Source: Symsagittifera roscoffensis (taxonomy: Eukaryota > Xenacoelomorpha > Acoela > Convolutidae). Taken from it: a stretch of DNA of 64,000 nt. The stretch spans positions 100,797,209 to 100,861,208 of the forward strand of contig NC_087062.1 in NCBI RefSeq assembly GCF_963678635.1, given 5' to 3'. Below are positions 10,297 to 22,689 of this stretch, one piece after another (the stretch's first letter is position 1; every line of letters starts with the position of its first letter). A model generated the notes under the pieces. That model was not told where the DNA came from. It saw nothing but the letters and a program-made list of their open reading frames with translations, and did not search any database. Made by a program: the position numbers and the translations under genes.

Positions 10297-12105
10297 TTAG
10301 TCGTCGGGGAAAAAACCGTGGGGGAAGATGTCGTGTATTATGTCGGAGTTTGTTAGTAATTTTGCTAGTATGCGAATGATGTTTTTAGTTTGAAGCAGTG
10401 GCCAAAGCAATTGAAGTGCTTTAATAGTTTTTAGTTCTTCAGTGCCAACTGCAAACTCATAAGGTGTGTTTTGAATGAGCTTATATAATTTGTGATTGTA
10501 TTTAGAATTGTGGATGAATTCTAATATAGGGATTTCTATAGGTTGGCTAAATTCATGTGGGATAAGGAAGGGTCTGGATTCTTCTGCATTAAGGGTCTTC
10601 GTGATGGGACAAAATATATACATTTGTGTTATTGGATCATAATTGCGGAGGATGCCGTGGAGGTTAGTATCTTTGATGCAATTTGTGAAATTTAGAAAAA
10701 ATGGCGAAGTGTATTTAGAGTTAAGAAACTGAAAACGGTGGTGTGGTTGTCTTGATGGAGTGTGTAGATCAAAATGATTTTGTATGAAGCGATAATATGT
10801 ATATGTGTGGGTTTGTTTAGTGCGTAACATAATGTCGTGTGAGCAGTGCAAATTGCGTTCATGTGGTGCAAGGAAGTAGAAGGTTAGTGAAAATAATTGA
10901 AATTTTTCTTTAAAACTTTCGTAAGCTTGCATGTCGGTTAGTGCTTCAGAAATGATGTGATCAAATTTTCGATCAAATATATTGAGTGTAAATACATATG
11001 GTGTTTTGATGAAAATTTTTTCTGTTAGTTGTGGGTTAGCGAAGCGATCATCATCTTAAAATTGGTCTTGGTTAGTTCGGATGATGTTATGATCGTAATA
11101 TTCTAGCGTAAATTCGTTAGCTCGGGGTGCAGTGAATGTGTTTAGTGATTTTTTATATCCTATATAAGTAAATTGTCTGTGTGTTAGTGGTGTGGTGAGT
11201 CGATATAGCATATCTTGATTTCTTTCTATATCGTTATCAGTATTAGATAATGGTAGGCAAAGGCGATAAGTAAAATGATAATATGATGTCCAATGAAGTG
11301 TAGGCATTAAAACATGTTCATCTACAAAACTACGTGTGTCGTTAGTGTCATGAGGGGTGTTTAAAGTATATTGTGGAAATGAAGGTAAGGTGATTGGTAG
11401 AAAATCTTTCGTGTTAGTGTGATGTGGATGAATAATATATTCACGGGTTGTTCCTGGTTTGGTTGGGAATGGATGGTTTGGGAATTTTCTTTTAAAAGTG
11501 CGATAAGCTCTATTAGTGCTATTTGATGATTCGGTGGATGTGGATGATTGTGCTAATGATGCAGAATAAGCTGAAGAGGGTGTAGGGGTAGGTGGGTTTG
11601 AGGATTCTATTGTGGAAGAAATCTGATTTATAGTGGGGGTGCTAGGGTGTAATAGTTGTTGTTGTAGGGTGATAAAATTATCGAGTTCTTGGGAGATTTG
11701 GGGAATATCTGGGGAATTGGATGATCGGTCTGAATGAAATGAAGAGTAGGTTGGGGTTACTTGTGAAGCATACGAGGGTGTAGAAATATATGGGAGTGGG
11801 TTATTTGGTAGGATTGGTTGAAATGGGGGTTTTGAAAAAACTGAGGAGTTGGTTTGAAAATTATTGGATGGAGATAGTTTGGAGTCTGCAAATTCATCAG
11901 GGGTTTCAATATTAGGGTTATTGAGTTGTGAAATGGAGTATAAAACTGAAATATTTGAATTAGTGTCTGAATTTATGCCTGATGTTATATTACTAGTGGG
12001 GAAATAGGGTGGCGGGAAAGCAAAAAGTGGAATTATTGTAATTGGAGTGTTGAGGTTGGTTGGATGGGAATTTGAGCGGTGTAGGGATCCAAGTTGTCGG
12101 CTCAT
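10297..12105 (-). pseudogene. ORF-C (unknown function), 602 codons with one nonsense codon, element 1
   Basis: The start ATG overlaps the env-like stop region by four bases (ATGA), as in element 2. The frame runs 1,809 nt to the stop at 10297 and is interrupted by one TAA near 11056, where element 2 has TTA. The first roughly 200 residues are low-complexity, rich in Ser, Thr, Pro, Asn and Gln. The remainder looks globular, with aromatic and hydrophobic residues typical of folded protein (for example RAYRTFKRKFPNHPF and MYIFCPITKTLNAEESR). I recognise no family, membrane segment or signal peptide. Its place as the last gene, translationally coupled to env in layout, suggests an accessory or structural role; this is inference. 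Confidence 0.75.
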
Positions 12106-14699
12106 CGTGGGCTAAAAAAATTATTATTTTGAGACTGAAAAGCTGTGGTATCGGGTTGTTCGATAATTTGTTCATATGTATTTTCATCTTGTGAATGATG
12201 TGTCATTATATGTTGTATGGGACTTTGTGATATGTTTGGTCTAAAATTTGGATTATGTGTTATTGCTAAATATCGGAAATTTCGTGGGACTAGGGATAAT
12301 GGATGGTTATGTGGTAGGGGTGGTAACTGTGGTGCTGTAGGCGTTACCTCTATATTATTATGTTCTTCGTCGTATGTGTTCTGTCTTGTCGCTAGTTTTG
12401 TATTGTATTATTTTATTTGTGCGTCTAAAAGAATTTTGTTTATTGATGATGAAAAAATTTCAAAAAATCCTGCAAATAGTATGCGTGCTACACTTGCTTG
12501 TCTATTTACTTGTGTGTGTATAATTGTATTATAGATTCCTTTTAAAAGTGAAAAAAGAAATCTTATAAAGTTAAACATTGCGTATAAAATAGTCAATTTT
12601 TCTAAGATGTAATAGGGCCATCCTAGAAAATCAAGAATTTCATTTTTTAGTGTAACAAAGCTAAAAATATTTATAGGTGAGATATCTTGTGGTCGGTATT
12701 TTTCACCGTTTAGATATATATAGTCTTTAATGTCTTTAAAATATCCGCTATAATCTTGTGTATAGATATCTGCAAATCCTGCGGTTTCGGCAAGTTTGCG
12801 TAAGTTTTGGTCAATTGATTGTCTTTGTATAGTGTCCATTTGTGTTAATAATTCTTGGAATTGTTGCGTTCTAATGTGATGTTGGATATCTGATTTTGAA
12901 TATATTCCAATTGATTGTAAGTCGATATTTGGGTTTCGAGCAATAGCTCTAATGCTTTCGGGTGAAAATTTTTTGAGTGATTGCAATAATGTGGGGTATG
13001 GGGTAAGAAGGTAATATTTATCTTCATCAGGGTTCAGTTGTACTACATTGTGGCTATTTTTTGATCCATATGGGACTGCGGTATCCCAGAAATATGTTCG
13101 TCTTGAAAGTTTGTCAACGAAATGTACTTTATTTTTATAAAAGATAGGGATTCTTTTATAGCATCGCTTATCTTCAAAAACATATAGTGGTGATACTTTT
13201 TTGGTACAGGTATAAAACCATAAAATGTTTCCTTCGTAGTCTAAAAAATTTGATCTATTTCCTGATAATAAATATTCTGCGTAGGGTATTTTTTATTGTA
13301 GGATTTGTGTCCGTTCTAATTCGCATAGTTGGTGAAGTGTTTCTAATGCAGAGAGTGGCATTTCCTGAAAAATTCGACTAATTGTGTAGTCTAGTTTCAT
13401 ATCTAAGTGAATATTATAGTGAATATTACCAAAATAAGAGTTATTCATTAGTGATAGTTCTTGTAAGCGTGTGCTGCTAGTGTCATGTGGCTGTAGATGT
13501 CCACCAGGTTGACCATTACTTTTTTGAAAATTAACTGGTATATATGATGTTCCTTCGTTTAGGGGATGACCTGTGGCATAAGGGTCAATTTTTATTTTTT
13601 CAGTGGTCATGTCGAAACCTTTTTCGTATTCAACTAATATTTCAGAATATTGTGTTTTGTAAATAGGGTTTCTGTATTTGCATGCAAGTTCTGTTTCTTG
13701 ATATATTTGAAAACGTGTCAATTTATTTTCTATATTGTGGATGTTTCTAAAATCAGTACTTTGTTTTCGTGATGGATTTACTTGTTCATATGGAATTGAT
13801 TGTATGAAATATTTCTCGTGAACTTTTATCATTCGGGCGGGTATTTTTGCTACTTGAAATGTTGTACATGTATCTTCGGGAAACCAAACAATTGTTGCTT
13901 GTGTTCGTGTTGTAGGGTCACAATAGCCTTGATCGTTTTTACCAGGTAATCTAATTCCTTGATAGATCATTGTGTTGTCAGATAAATCTCGTGTGAGTTG
14001 TATTTTTTCGAGTTGTATTTTCCAATCGAAAAACATTATTTCTTGATATCCTTTATTTTTTGTGTCTGCTTTGCAGTTTGACGGGTTATTTATACCAATG
14101 TGTGGTATCCAGTGTTTATCGTGTATGTCATAAGTTAATCTTCCGTGTGCGCCGTTGTATGGGTATTTTTCATCTAGTTTTATATGTCCTTGATATCTTT
14201 CAAGTTCTGCTTGATGTACAGAATCTGCAAAAACTTGGAAATATACTAATTTTCTGTCGGTGTTTTTATTTCTTGTGATATTTAGTCTGAGTAACTCGTT
14301 TTTACAATCATCGGGATTGAGATGTAAAAGTCGTTCGACATTACTTTGGTAGAATGATTCGTGGTCAAGTCGGTTTTTATTTCCGTTTGAGACTTGTGAA
14401 CAATGTACTTTCTTTTCGGAAAATGTTGCTGTGAATTTATATCCTATTACTGTTGTTGCTCGGGCTTTTGAATAGAGTGTCGCTATTACATTTGTAGTTT
14501 CTATAGCTTGTGGTTCTGTTTCGCATTGTGATACTTGATTTATTGCATATTTGTGAAGTGTTTTTTGTTCATTTTCTTCACATTCGTAATGTGTTACTAA
14601 AAAGTCTTGGGGTCCTGTGCGGGGAGAAGGATTTATGTTCTGATCGGAAATTACTAAAAAAAAGACTTGAAGAAAAATTAATAATTTTAGAATATACAT
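12102..14699 (-). pseudogene. Env-like membrane glycoprotein, element 1 (defective)
   Basis: The frame begins with a hydrophobic signal-peptide-like segment (MYILKLLIFLQVFFLVIS). It continues through a Cys-containing ectodomain and reaches hydrophobic segments near the C terminus (LEKLTILYAMFNFIRFLFSLL). Relative to element 2 it has an 18-bp deletion next to an in-frame TAA near 13291, loss of one conserved Cys (Tyr here) and a second nonsense codon near 12408 that removes the cytoplasmic tail. The total frame is 866 codons against about 873 in element 2; the 18-bp and a further 3-bp gap account for the difference. Position after pol and topology support an env role. I cannot assign it to a named viral glycoprotein class. 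Confidence 0.7.
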
Positions 14700-15724
14700 G
14701 TGTATGATAATCCTGAGTATGGGTTATAAAATGTGATGTAACCAATTGTCTTTTTGGTATATCTGTCGTATTTATTTATTACTTCAGTTGTTATAAATGG
14801 TGGTGGTAGTGATTGAGCTGTTATATTTTGTGGGTTTAATGGGTAAGGATGTTGAGCAATGTTGTTTAGTTTAACCGTGATTTCCAATTTTAATTGTAGA
14901 CTATTTTGTTGGAGTATTTGGATGTTATGATCACGAATGTCTTCGTGGATATCTTGTCTATATTGTATTCTATTAAGTGCCCAGTTGTGTAGTCGGTTAC
15001 TTTCTGGGTGCTGTCCAAATAATGATGGGGGTGCTGTGAATGTATTCCAGTCTAATCTTAGAGGGATATTTGTTGATGATTGTTCTCGATATCTAGCGTC
15101 GAGATTATTTGGGAAATTTAAAGGAAAAGGTGTCGGTGAAATTTGGCTTATTGATGGTGTTGATGGTAGTGATAATGTTTCTGGTAGTGATGATGATGTT
15201 GTTGTATCGGTAGAAATATCTATTGGATCATTTATTAAATTGGGTTCACCTTGTGTGAATGATTGTGTTGTCCAATATGGTAGTCGTGATGTTTGGTTTG
15301 GGGGGTTAAAGGGATTTTCATGTATTTGTTCAGATTTTGGTGTTGAACCTAAGTAATCTGAGGGTAGGCTTGAGGTGCTACGTTGTGAAAGAAGCGTAGG
15401 GATTTCTGGTAATATACCAATTGGGTTTTCTGGAGTACTTTGTGATGGGGATTGGGGTATATCAAAATGAACTCGGGGGGTTTGAAAATTTCTGTGTCGT
15501 CGTGGATGTATAATTTGTCTATTTAATTCAACTGTATTTTGATTTTGACTAAGATTTCGTATTCTACTTAATTCTTGTGGTAGTGTTGGGTACAAGTTAT
15601 ATGTTGGTTCACTTAGAGGTGCTTGTCGTTGAACTGGTTCTAGTGGTTCAGATAAGCGAGCGTGTCGTTCTTCAAAGGTATATGGGTTATCTTGGAAAGA
15701 AATTCGTGTAGATGTTTGGGGGTT
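14687..15724 (-). CDS. Pro/Ser/Thr/Gln-rich ORF overlapping env start, element 1
   Basis: This open frame precedes the env-like gene and overlaps it by 13 bases, because the env ATG lies inside its last codons. From the TTG-initiated point at 15595 it is 302 residues, but the frame is open further upstream to 15724. There an in-frame TAA replaces a CAA of element 2. No ATG is evident at the beginning in either copy, so the start may lie in a spliced leader or use a non-AUG codon. The N-terminal two thirds are disordered in character (runs such as STDTTTSSSLPETLSLPS). The C-terminal third is more ordered (ITVKLNNIAQHPYPLNPQN). No known domain is recognised. Confidence 0.6.
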   Translation of the reverse strand, partial: NPQTSTRISFQDNPYTFEERHARLSEPLEPVQRQAPLSEPTYNLYPTLPQELSRIRNLSQNQNTVELNRQIIHPRRHRNFQTPRVHFDIPQSPSQSTPENPIGILPEIPTLLSQRSTSSLPSDYLGSTPKSEQIHENPFNPPNQTSRLPYWTTQSFTQGEPNLINDPIDISTDTTTSSSLPETLSLPSTPSISQISPTPFPLNFPNNLDARYREQSSTNIPLRLDWNTFTAPPSLFGQHPESNRLHNWALNRIQYRQDIHEDIRDHNIQILQQNSLQLKLEITVKLNNIAQHPYPLNPQNITAQSLPPPFITTEVINKYDRYTKKTIGYITFYNPYSGLSYTCIF

Positions 15725-15902
15725 TTAGGTAGTTGTAGGTGGTGTTGGGTTTTCCTGGGATGATGTCGGTGAAGACTGACTGTGTGATTGTTGGTTAGCA
15801 ATTTTTGAGGGTTTTTTATTGATATCTTTTAAGGAAAAAACTTATGTTTATTGTAGTATTCTTCTAGAAAAAGAATTAAAAGGATTGTTGCTAAGGCGAA
15901 AG

Positions 15903-16013
15903 TTATGACTGCCTTCTACATTTGCAAATTGTCAAGATGAGGGATGATAAAAATGTTATAAAAATTACAAATAGTAAAAAAATATCTGTTCTACTAAAAA
16001 TGGTTAGTATCAT
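15903..16013 (-). pseudogene. Small single-membrane-segment ORF, element 1 (truncated homologue)
   Basis: A 36-residue frame starts MILTIFSRTD followed by a strongly hydrophobic helix. It matches the N-terminal half of the 62-residue ORF at 44828-45016 in element 2. A 4-bp length difference after the CKC motif shifts the frame and truncates it. Homologous sequence continues beyond the break. Confidence 0.5.
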
Positions 16014-16099
16014 TTAGATAAGTTTTGTGTCTCGTACCTGTGAATATGGTCAATGGCTTTTGAAAGTTGGAGGTATAGTTCAAATATGGAATAGAAAAT

Positions 16100-16240
16100 T
16101 TAAAAAATATTGCAAAAAATGATTAAGATTATTACAAAAGCTTCAAAAGTATCAAAAAGAAATATGAATAAAGGTTGGAATATTGTTAAAAAGTTTATGA
16201 AAATGTTGAGTATTATGTTGACTGATCGAGAGAAGAGCAT
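16100..16240 (-). pseudogene. Small hydrophobic ORF, element 1 (nonsense-truncated)
   Basis: A 46-residue Ile/Phe-rich frame homologous to the N-terminal part of the 76-residue ORF at 44601-44831 in element 2. A TAA replaces TTA after CNIF. Downstream similarity continues, so the longer form is probably ancestral. Confidence 0.4.
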
Positions 16241-16834
16241 TTAAGAAATGGTTTCTTGATCGAATATTTTTTGTTGTTTGGGGCAATTTTCAAGTGTGGT
16301 CGAGTTGTTTATTGGTTTTTTGACAAGTGGGTTGAGTTTTGTGAAAAATTGTTGGGGGCGAATTTTATGGTGTTCGGGAGGTCTTCTTTTACTTTATTTT
16401 TATTTGTCAAGTGATCTGGGGTATTTTTGAGATTTTTATACTTTAGGCTAATTTAATATGGTCGTTCTTTTACTTTAGGCTAATTTAACATTTTTGTTTG
16501 GGGGGTATCTGAGGTCTGAGTTGGGGAAATATTGTTGATCTTTGCGTTATTAGATAAAGGAGGGTTATGATATTATGGTGATATTTATTTTAGTTGTCAA
16601 GTTGGAGTGGTTTGCTTATATTTGACCTGGAGGTCGTAAAATTATAGTTATAGATATGCCTGGAGTTTAATATTTTTCGTCTAATTGGTTTGTGTTAGAG
16701 TTATAGAAGGTGACGGATTGAATGAATCTTATTGGCTAATTTTGAACTAGAATCGCTGCGTGTTTGCCAGCATGTTATTTTGAAAAATGGAAGTTTAAAA
16801 TGTTTCAGAGGTGCAAAGATTATTGATTGTAAAT
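16241..16834 (-). other. Non-coding spacer between pol and the small ORFs, element 1
   Basis: About 590 bp of AT-rich sequence without a conserved frame; the equivalent in element 2 is 44009-44600. It contains two copies of a TTAGCCTAAAGTA motif about 40 bp apart, present in both elements. A subgenomic promoter or splice acceptor could lie here, but none is clear. Confidence 0.5.
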
Positions 16835-19006
16835 TTAAAGTTGTTTTTGGAATTCAACTTTCTTTAATATTTTAGATTGTGGAATGAATGTTTTGTAGTT
16901 TTTGCGTGGTTGATTTCTAAGTCGTGATGACTCTCTATGTTGTGATTTCTCTAATTGTTCTTGGGGAATTATTTTTTCTGTCATTTTTCTATTTTTTCTT
17001 TCTTTTTGAGATATATTTTGATCTAGCTTTTTTGTATTGTTTTTCGTTGTAGTTGATTTTTTATTTTGGTTTTCGAGGTGAATGTCATGTTGTTCTTTTG
17101 TTTCATTTTCGGTATTTGGGTTATTTTGAATAACTTTTAAACCTGTGAAAGAATATAACTGAGTTAGTTCGCGTAGTGCGTATTCTTTTGGGTAATAAGG
17201 TAATAAATTGTTTCGATGTTGAACAATTTCTTTTTGGTCTGAGTCGGTGATTTTATATGTTATGGCAGTGGGTTTGGCAATTATTTGGTATGGTCCTTTA
17301 CGAAGGGGTTGTAATTTTTTAGAAATTCCTTTTTGAGTGTTAAAATTAGGTATTAAAACAAATGTTCCAATTTTCAAATCGGAAGCTGGTGTAAAGCGTG
17401 AATTTATTTGTTCATTAATGTTTTGCCTTTGTAACAACTTTTTTGTTACTTTTTGGTAAATTTCATTGTGTTTTTTATCTCTATTTAAAATCCATACGGT
17501 GTGTGTACCGGAGGCTAATTTAAGAATTTGTGGGTGATGAAAATGATCTTCATCATGTGTGTGTAAAGGTAGGTTATAACAAATTGAGTCTTTATTCGTT
17601 TGACAATGACTTTGTGCATTTTTATGAGAGTTTGCTGTAAACTTAATTGGTTTACGTGGCTTTTGATTAAAAACCATTTCATATGGTGACATTCCTAGAG
17701 TTGTCGTAATTTGTGAATTATATGCTAAGGGGAATAATTTTACATCTGCTGACCATTCGGTGTATCTTGTATCATTTACATTGATGATACATCTAAGATA
17801 TTCTTGTAGTGAACGGTTCATACCTTCGACTAAGCCGTTTGTCCAAGGTGCATGAGATGTACGTGGTTTGTGCTTAATGTTATATAAATGACATAGTGTG
17901 ATGATTTCATTATTTATGAATTCTGTACCATTGTCTGTAACTAAAATTTCGGGTAGTCCGAACTTAGCTATCCAGTGTTCATAAAGTGTTGTGTAAGCGT
18001 AATAAGCGTTACAATGTGGTATTGGGTTAAGTGCTACATAATGTGTAAATGCGTCAACAATTACCATAATGTAGGAGTTTCCTTCAGATGATGGTGAAAT
18101 TGGTCCTTTTGTATCAAATGAGATACGATGGTTAAAGTATAAACTCTGTCCTTTAAAATCTTGTTTTTGTGCTATTTGTTTTTGATTTGGATAAGGTTTA
18201 TTTAGCTGACATACTATACAATCATTGCAAAGTACTTTTATCCAAATTGGTGCATTTGGGAAATAGAAATTTTGTATAAACTCTGAATATGTTTTTTCTG
18301 ATCCAGAGTGTCCTTTAATGTTTTGTGTATGTGAAATGTTGAAAGCTATGAGAATCATACTTAAAGGGAGACAACGAACTGTAGATTCATTTAATTGGTA
18401 TTCTAGAAGGTCTGTGTTTTCATTGATTGTTGTATTATTAAATTTTCGAAAATATCGGAGGAGTGTTTTATTTCCTAAAATTGTGGTATCTGCTTTTACG
18501 GGTTTAGTTTTGTATTTGTGCCATGATTTCAGTTGTCTAATTACTGGGTCAAGATTTTGATATTGTTTCAAGGTATTAATTGTAATTTTATCTGTTGGGG
18601 GGAGAAAAATGTTTTCAATTTTTAATTTAGATAAAGGAATTGTGTCAAGTGGGTCATGGAGGTCAAAAACTTGATTTATTGTGTATTTTGAATCATTTGT
18701 TTGTGGTCCTGATAAATTTATTTTATCAGTTAGATTTTCTTTTTCAATTAACGGAAGAAGGTCTTTTTTATGCGAGTGTTGTTTTACTCTTTTTTGTTGG
18801 GTGTTATTTTTTATCCATTGTGAGTATGGAATTGGTTTGAAAGTTGATGTTCCAAGTAGGTCAACTTCGTAGTGGTTATTTTGGCAATCTAAGTAAAGTG
18901 GGAAGTGTTGTAGGTTATTTATCTGAGATTGTTCAAAGTCAGTTTTTACTGCATATTTGCATTCTAGTCGGGGTGATGTTTCGTTTTCTGCAAGGTAAAA
19001 TTTTAT
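16835..19006 (-). pseudogene. pol 3' part: integrase with GPY/F module, element 1
   Basis: Open from about 18571 to 16835 (578 codons). It encodes the integrase zinc-binding region (CNDCIVCQ), the catalytic core with FDTKGP, VTDNGTEF and the Glu of GLVEGMNRSLQ, then a GPY/F module (RKGPYQI...IVQHRNNLLPYYP) typical of Ty3/gypsy integrases. A basic Lys/Arg-rich tail follows. In element 2 the corresponding Trp before TNGLVEG is a stop, whereas this copy retains it. The upstream part (18265-19006) is a second, diverged copy of 19467-20210, so the region reaches its integrase after an internal duplication that breaks continuity with RT. Confidence 0.85.
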
Positions 19007-19466
19007 AATTTAGATAAAGGAATTGTGTCAAGTGGGTCATGGAGGTCAAAAACTTGATTTATTGTGTATTTTGAATCATTTGTTTGTGGTCCTGATAAAT
19101 TTTTTAAAAACAGTTATTATGTAAATGTAGGGGATTGGGTTTTTCTTGACGTTTCTGATTTTTTTTTCACAAAAATTTTAGTTTTCCTCAAAAAATATTC
19201 TGCCGATTTTCGTTAAAGGGTATCAACCATAAGACCTGTTATGCCCATCTGTGCCTGCATAGTCCGCTGGTCTCTTTTTTCTTTACCCCTCTGTTTGCAG
19301 ATTTCGAAAAAGTCTGTGGGGGCAATATTTGAACCATGTTTTTGATTCTTATATTTGTTTTTCTAAAAAAGTATCCTACTAAATCTGAAATTTAGTTTTT
19401 ATGAATATAAAAGCTTGTGACTTTATTCTGCATGAGCAGATGCGCCGGAATTTTTGAACAAATAAA
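19007..19466. other. Insertion between duplicated pol segments, element 1
   Basis: Bases 19007-19102 are a third copy of a pol fragment (about 18623-18720). Bases 19103-19466 (364 bp) match nothing else in the window and have no coding frame. Flanking pol copies are about 742 and 744 bp and differ at scattered sites. No terminal repeats or target duplication are obvious around the unknown part. Confidence 0.7.
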
Positions 19467-20337
19467 TATAGAAATTTTGTATAAAATTTGAATATGTTTT
19501 TTCTGATCCAGAGTGTCCTTTAATGTTTTGTGTATGTGAAATGTTAAAAGCTATGAGAATCATACTTAAAGGGAGACAACGAACTGTAGATTCATTTAAT
19601 TGGTATTCTAGAAGGTCTGTGTTTTCATTGATTGTTGTATTAATAAATTTTCGAAAATATCGGAGGAGTGTTTTATTTCCTAAAATTGTGGTATCTGCTT
19701 TTACGGGTTTAGTTTTGTATTTGTGCCATGATTTCAGTTGTCTAATTACTGGGTCAAGATTTTGATATTGTTTCAAGGTATTAATTGTAATTTTATCTGT
19801 TGGGGGGAGAAAAATGTTTTCAATTTTTAATTTAGATAAAGGAATTGTGTCAAGTGGGTCATGGAGGTCAAAAACTTGATTTATTGTGTCTTTTGAATCA
19901 TTTGTTTGTGGTCCTGATAAATTTATTTTATCAGTTAGAATTTCTTTTTCAATTAACGCAAAAAGGTCTTTTTTATGCGAGTGTTGTTTTACTCTTTTTT
20001 GTTGGGTGTTATTTTTTATCCATTGTGAGTATGGAATTGGTTTGAAAGTTGATGTTCCAAGTAGGTCAACTTCGTAGTGGTTATTTTGGCAATCTAAGTA
20101 AAGTGGGAATTGTTGTAGGTTATTTATCTGTGATTGTTCAATGTCAGTTTTTACTGCATATTTGCATTCTAGTCGGGGTGATGTTTCGTTTTCTGCAAGG
20201 TAAAATTTTATATTTTTGGGTATTTCAACTGTAGTTTTTCGTGTAAGTAATTCAGGTGGTGTATTTCGACTTAATGTATCTGGTAATGCAAGATTCTTTC
20301 CTGCTGTCCAAACTATATGTAAGTTTGGAAATTTCAT
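19467..20337 (-). pseudogene. pol linker and start of integrase zinc-binding region, first copy, element 1
   Basis: Continues pol from the end of RNase H (KFPNLHIVWTAGKNLALPDTLSRN) through a linker to the integrase N-terminal His motif (KGHSGSEKTY). It then runs into unrelated sequence with a stop near 19423. This is one of two copies of the same stretch. Confidence 0.75.
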
Positions 20338-22071
20338 TAGAATTAATTGAAAACTATAAACTCGGTGATTTGGGTTTGCTTTTGTGTAAAGAGAAAAATG
20401 ATTGGTTTGTGATCTGTGAAAAGAACTGTTGGATGTTTTGATCCAAGTATCAGAAATTCATATTCTGTAAGTGTATAAATTATAGCTGTACATTCTCTCA
20501 ATAAAGTTGAGAGTCGTAGCTCTGCTTGAGTGAATAATCGAGAATTTGCTGATATAAGTTCATTTTATTTGTACCATTGTGTGATTGTAATAATGCTGCG
20601 CCGATGCCAAAATTTGAAGCATCGCACATTGCATAGAATGATTGATTTGGATCTGGAATTGTATTTGAAATTTGTTCAGTTAGAAGTTTTTTAATTTCTT
20701 CAAATCGTGTTTGATGTTCTGTATTCCATTCAAAATTATTTTGTTGTCTGAGGATATTATAGAATGGTCTTAAATATAATTGCATTTTATAAACGTATTT
20801 GCTGAAAAAATTCAACATTCCAAGGAATTCTTGGATTTTCTTTTTGTTTGTTGGTGGTTGAAGTTTTTGAATAGCATCAATGCGTAATTTTAATGGAGTT
20901 ATTGTCTTTCTTTCTTCATTATGTCCTAAAAATTTAACTCGTGTTAAAAAGAAGTGTGACTTATCGGGGGCGGCCTTCAGATTTTCGTTCTGAAGTATTT
21001 TGTGATAGTGTTCTAAAACTGTAAACATTTCTTCTTTTGTCTGTGATTGCATAAAAACATCGTCTAAATAGGTGATTGCGTTTTTCTTGAGTATTAGTGG
21101 TCTAAAAATTTTGCTCATAAAAGCTGAAAATGCTGCTGGTCCTATGGGTATTCCATAGAATAGGCGGTTGAATTCATATTGTTGATTTCCAATAACAAAT
21201 TGTGTTAAACGTCGTGATTGGTCATCTAGTGGCATTTGATTGTATGCACTATCCATATCTGCGGTTGTAAAGTATTTTCCGTTTATTTTTGTTAAAATAA
21301 CTTGTATTGGTTCAATAGGCCAATTGCATTTTGATTCGTCTATTAGTGAATTAAGATATCTAGCGTCTAAAACTATTTTTAATGATTCTCCTTTTGCTAA
21401 GATGATAACAGGGTTAATAAATGTGTTACCTTTTGGTTGTTCTTCTTTGTTTACCGGTGAGATAATTTTGTATTGCTCTAAAATATCGAGTAATCTGTTC
21501 ACTTTATCGTGTAAATGAATTGGTACTTTACTTGCTCTTTGTTTTTTGAAAACTGCGTCAGGTTTTAACGGGAGATGTAGTGATGAACTGATTTTGCCAA
21601 CATCAAATTTGAATGTTGCATAGACTGATGAATATTTTATTAGCTGTTTGGCTAACTTATCAAATTCGTCTTGTGTTATTTGTGAATGTTGGAAGTTAAA
21701 CATTGTTAAAAACTTCTGTTGATCCTTTGTATAGTTATTTATGTTGAATGTAGGTTTGAAATATGGGGTTTTTGTGAAATAATCTGTATTTCTTTTTTCA
21801 TTACTTATTATATTATTAGTTCTTCGTTAAGAATTGTGGATTGACAAATATCTAATAATTGGAGTATATTATTTACGCGGTATGCTTTTTCATGCATTGG
21901 TGCGTTGGTTTCGCAATATCCTAATAGTCCTAAGGGTAATGTTACTTGATACGGTGTATTATTATATACATGTAACGAAATGATGTCTGAATTCGTATTT
22001 TTCAAATATTTTATGGATGAAATTGTGATTTTGAAAAACTTATGGATAGGTTTGAATTCAAAGTCTGACAT
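20338..22071 (-). pseudogene. Reverse transcriptase / RNase H, element 1
   Basis: Contains the gypsy-type RT (KIVLDARYLN, YNQMPLDDQSRR, the YLDD active-site motif in TYLDDVFM) and RNase H (YAMCDASNFGIGAALLQ). Known function is copying element RNA into DNA. A single-base loss near 20560 shifts the frame inside RNase H, and the N-terminal segment (21808-22071) is separated from the main frame by a further break. The intact equivalent in element 2 is one continuous frame from 39959. Confidence 0.88.
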
Positions 22072-22689
22072 AAAGAGTTGTTGTTTATTTTGATTTTTAT
22101 CCTATTGGTGAACTTGTTTTATTGAAAAGTTATATATGTTTCCTGATAGTGGTTTCAGGTGTTTCCGTTGTTGGTTATAAATTGGATAAAATTTTGAAAA
22201 GAATGGTGGTTGTTTATTTATTCTTTGAAAAAACGTTAGAGCTGTATTTTTTGTTTTTGTGTACTTATCTTTGATTAGTATTTTACTATTCAAGATGTTG
22301 ATTGTTGGTATATATTTCGAGATAAATGGTATTCCAATGATATTGTGTTTAATATCAGTGATATGAAATATTTGTTTAAATGGCTTGTTTAAAATTTTAT
22401 TTTGCTCCATTGTTCTTGTGGGGAGAAAAAATACTTGAACTTTTCCATAGTTTACTAATGTTGATCATTGTGCTGTTGCTAGTTTACTGGAGGTTGCAAG
22501 AGGCGTTAATTTTGGGTGTAATGTTTTGATTTCATTCCATGTGGGAATGTTAATTATGTCTGATTCTGCTCCTGAATCAATTAAAAAATCAATTTCAAGG
22601 TCTGGTGGTTGAAATTCTTTGTTTCTTGGACTTTCTAAAAGAAATGGTATTGTCCAAATTTTTTTCTTTGGGTTGTTCTTTTTGTACAT
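22072..22689 (-). pseudogene. Retroviral-type aspartic protease, element 1
   Basis: The active-site motif LIDSGAESDII is visible in the 22465-22689 frame. The protein would process Gag-Pol. A TGA just after the ATAQ residues (near 22466) replaces a Gly codon of element 2, and a TAG follows further downstream (near 22100). A one-base expansion of a poly-A run upstream (near 22660) also takes the frame out of register with gag. Confidence 0.8.
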
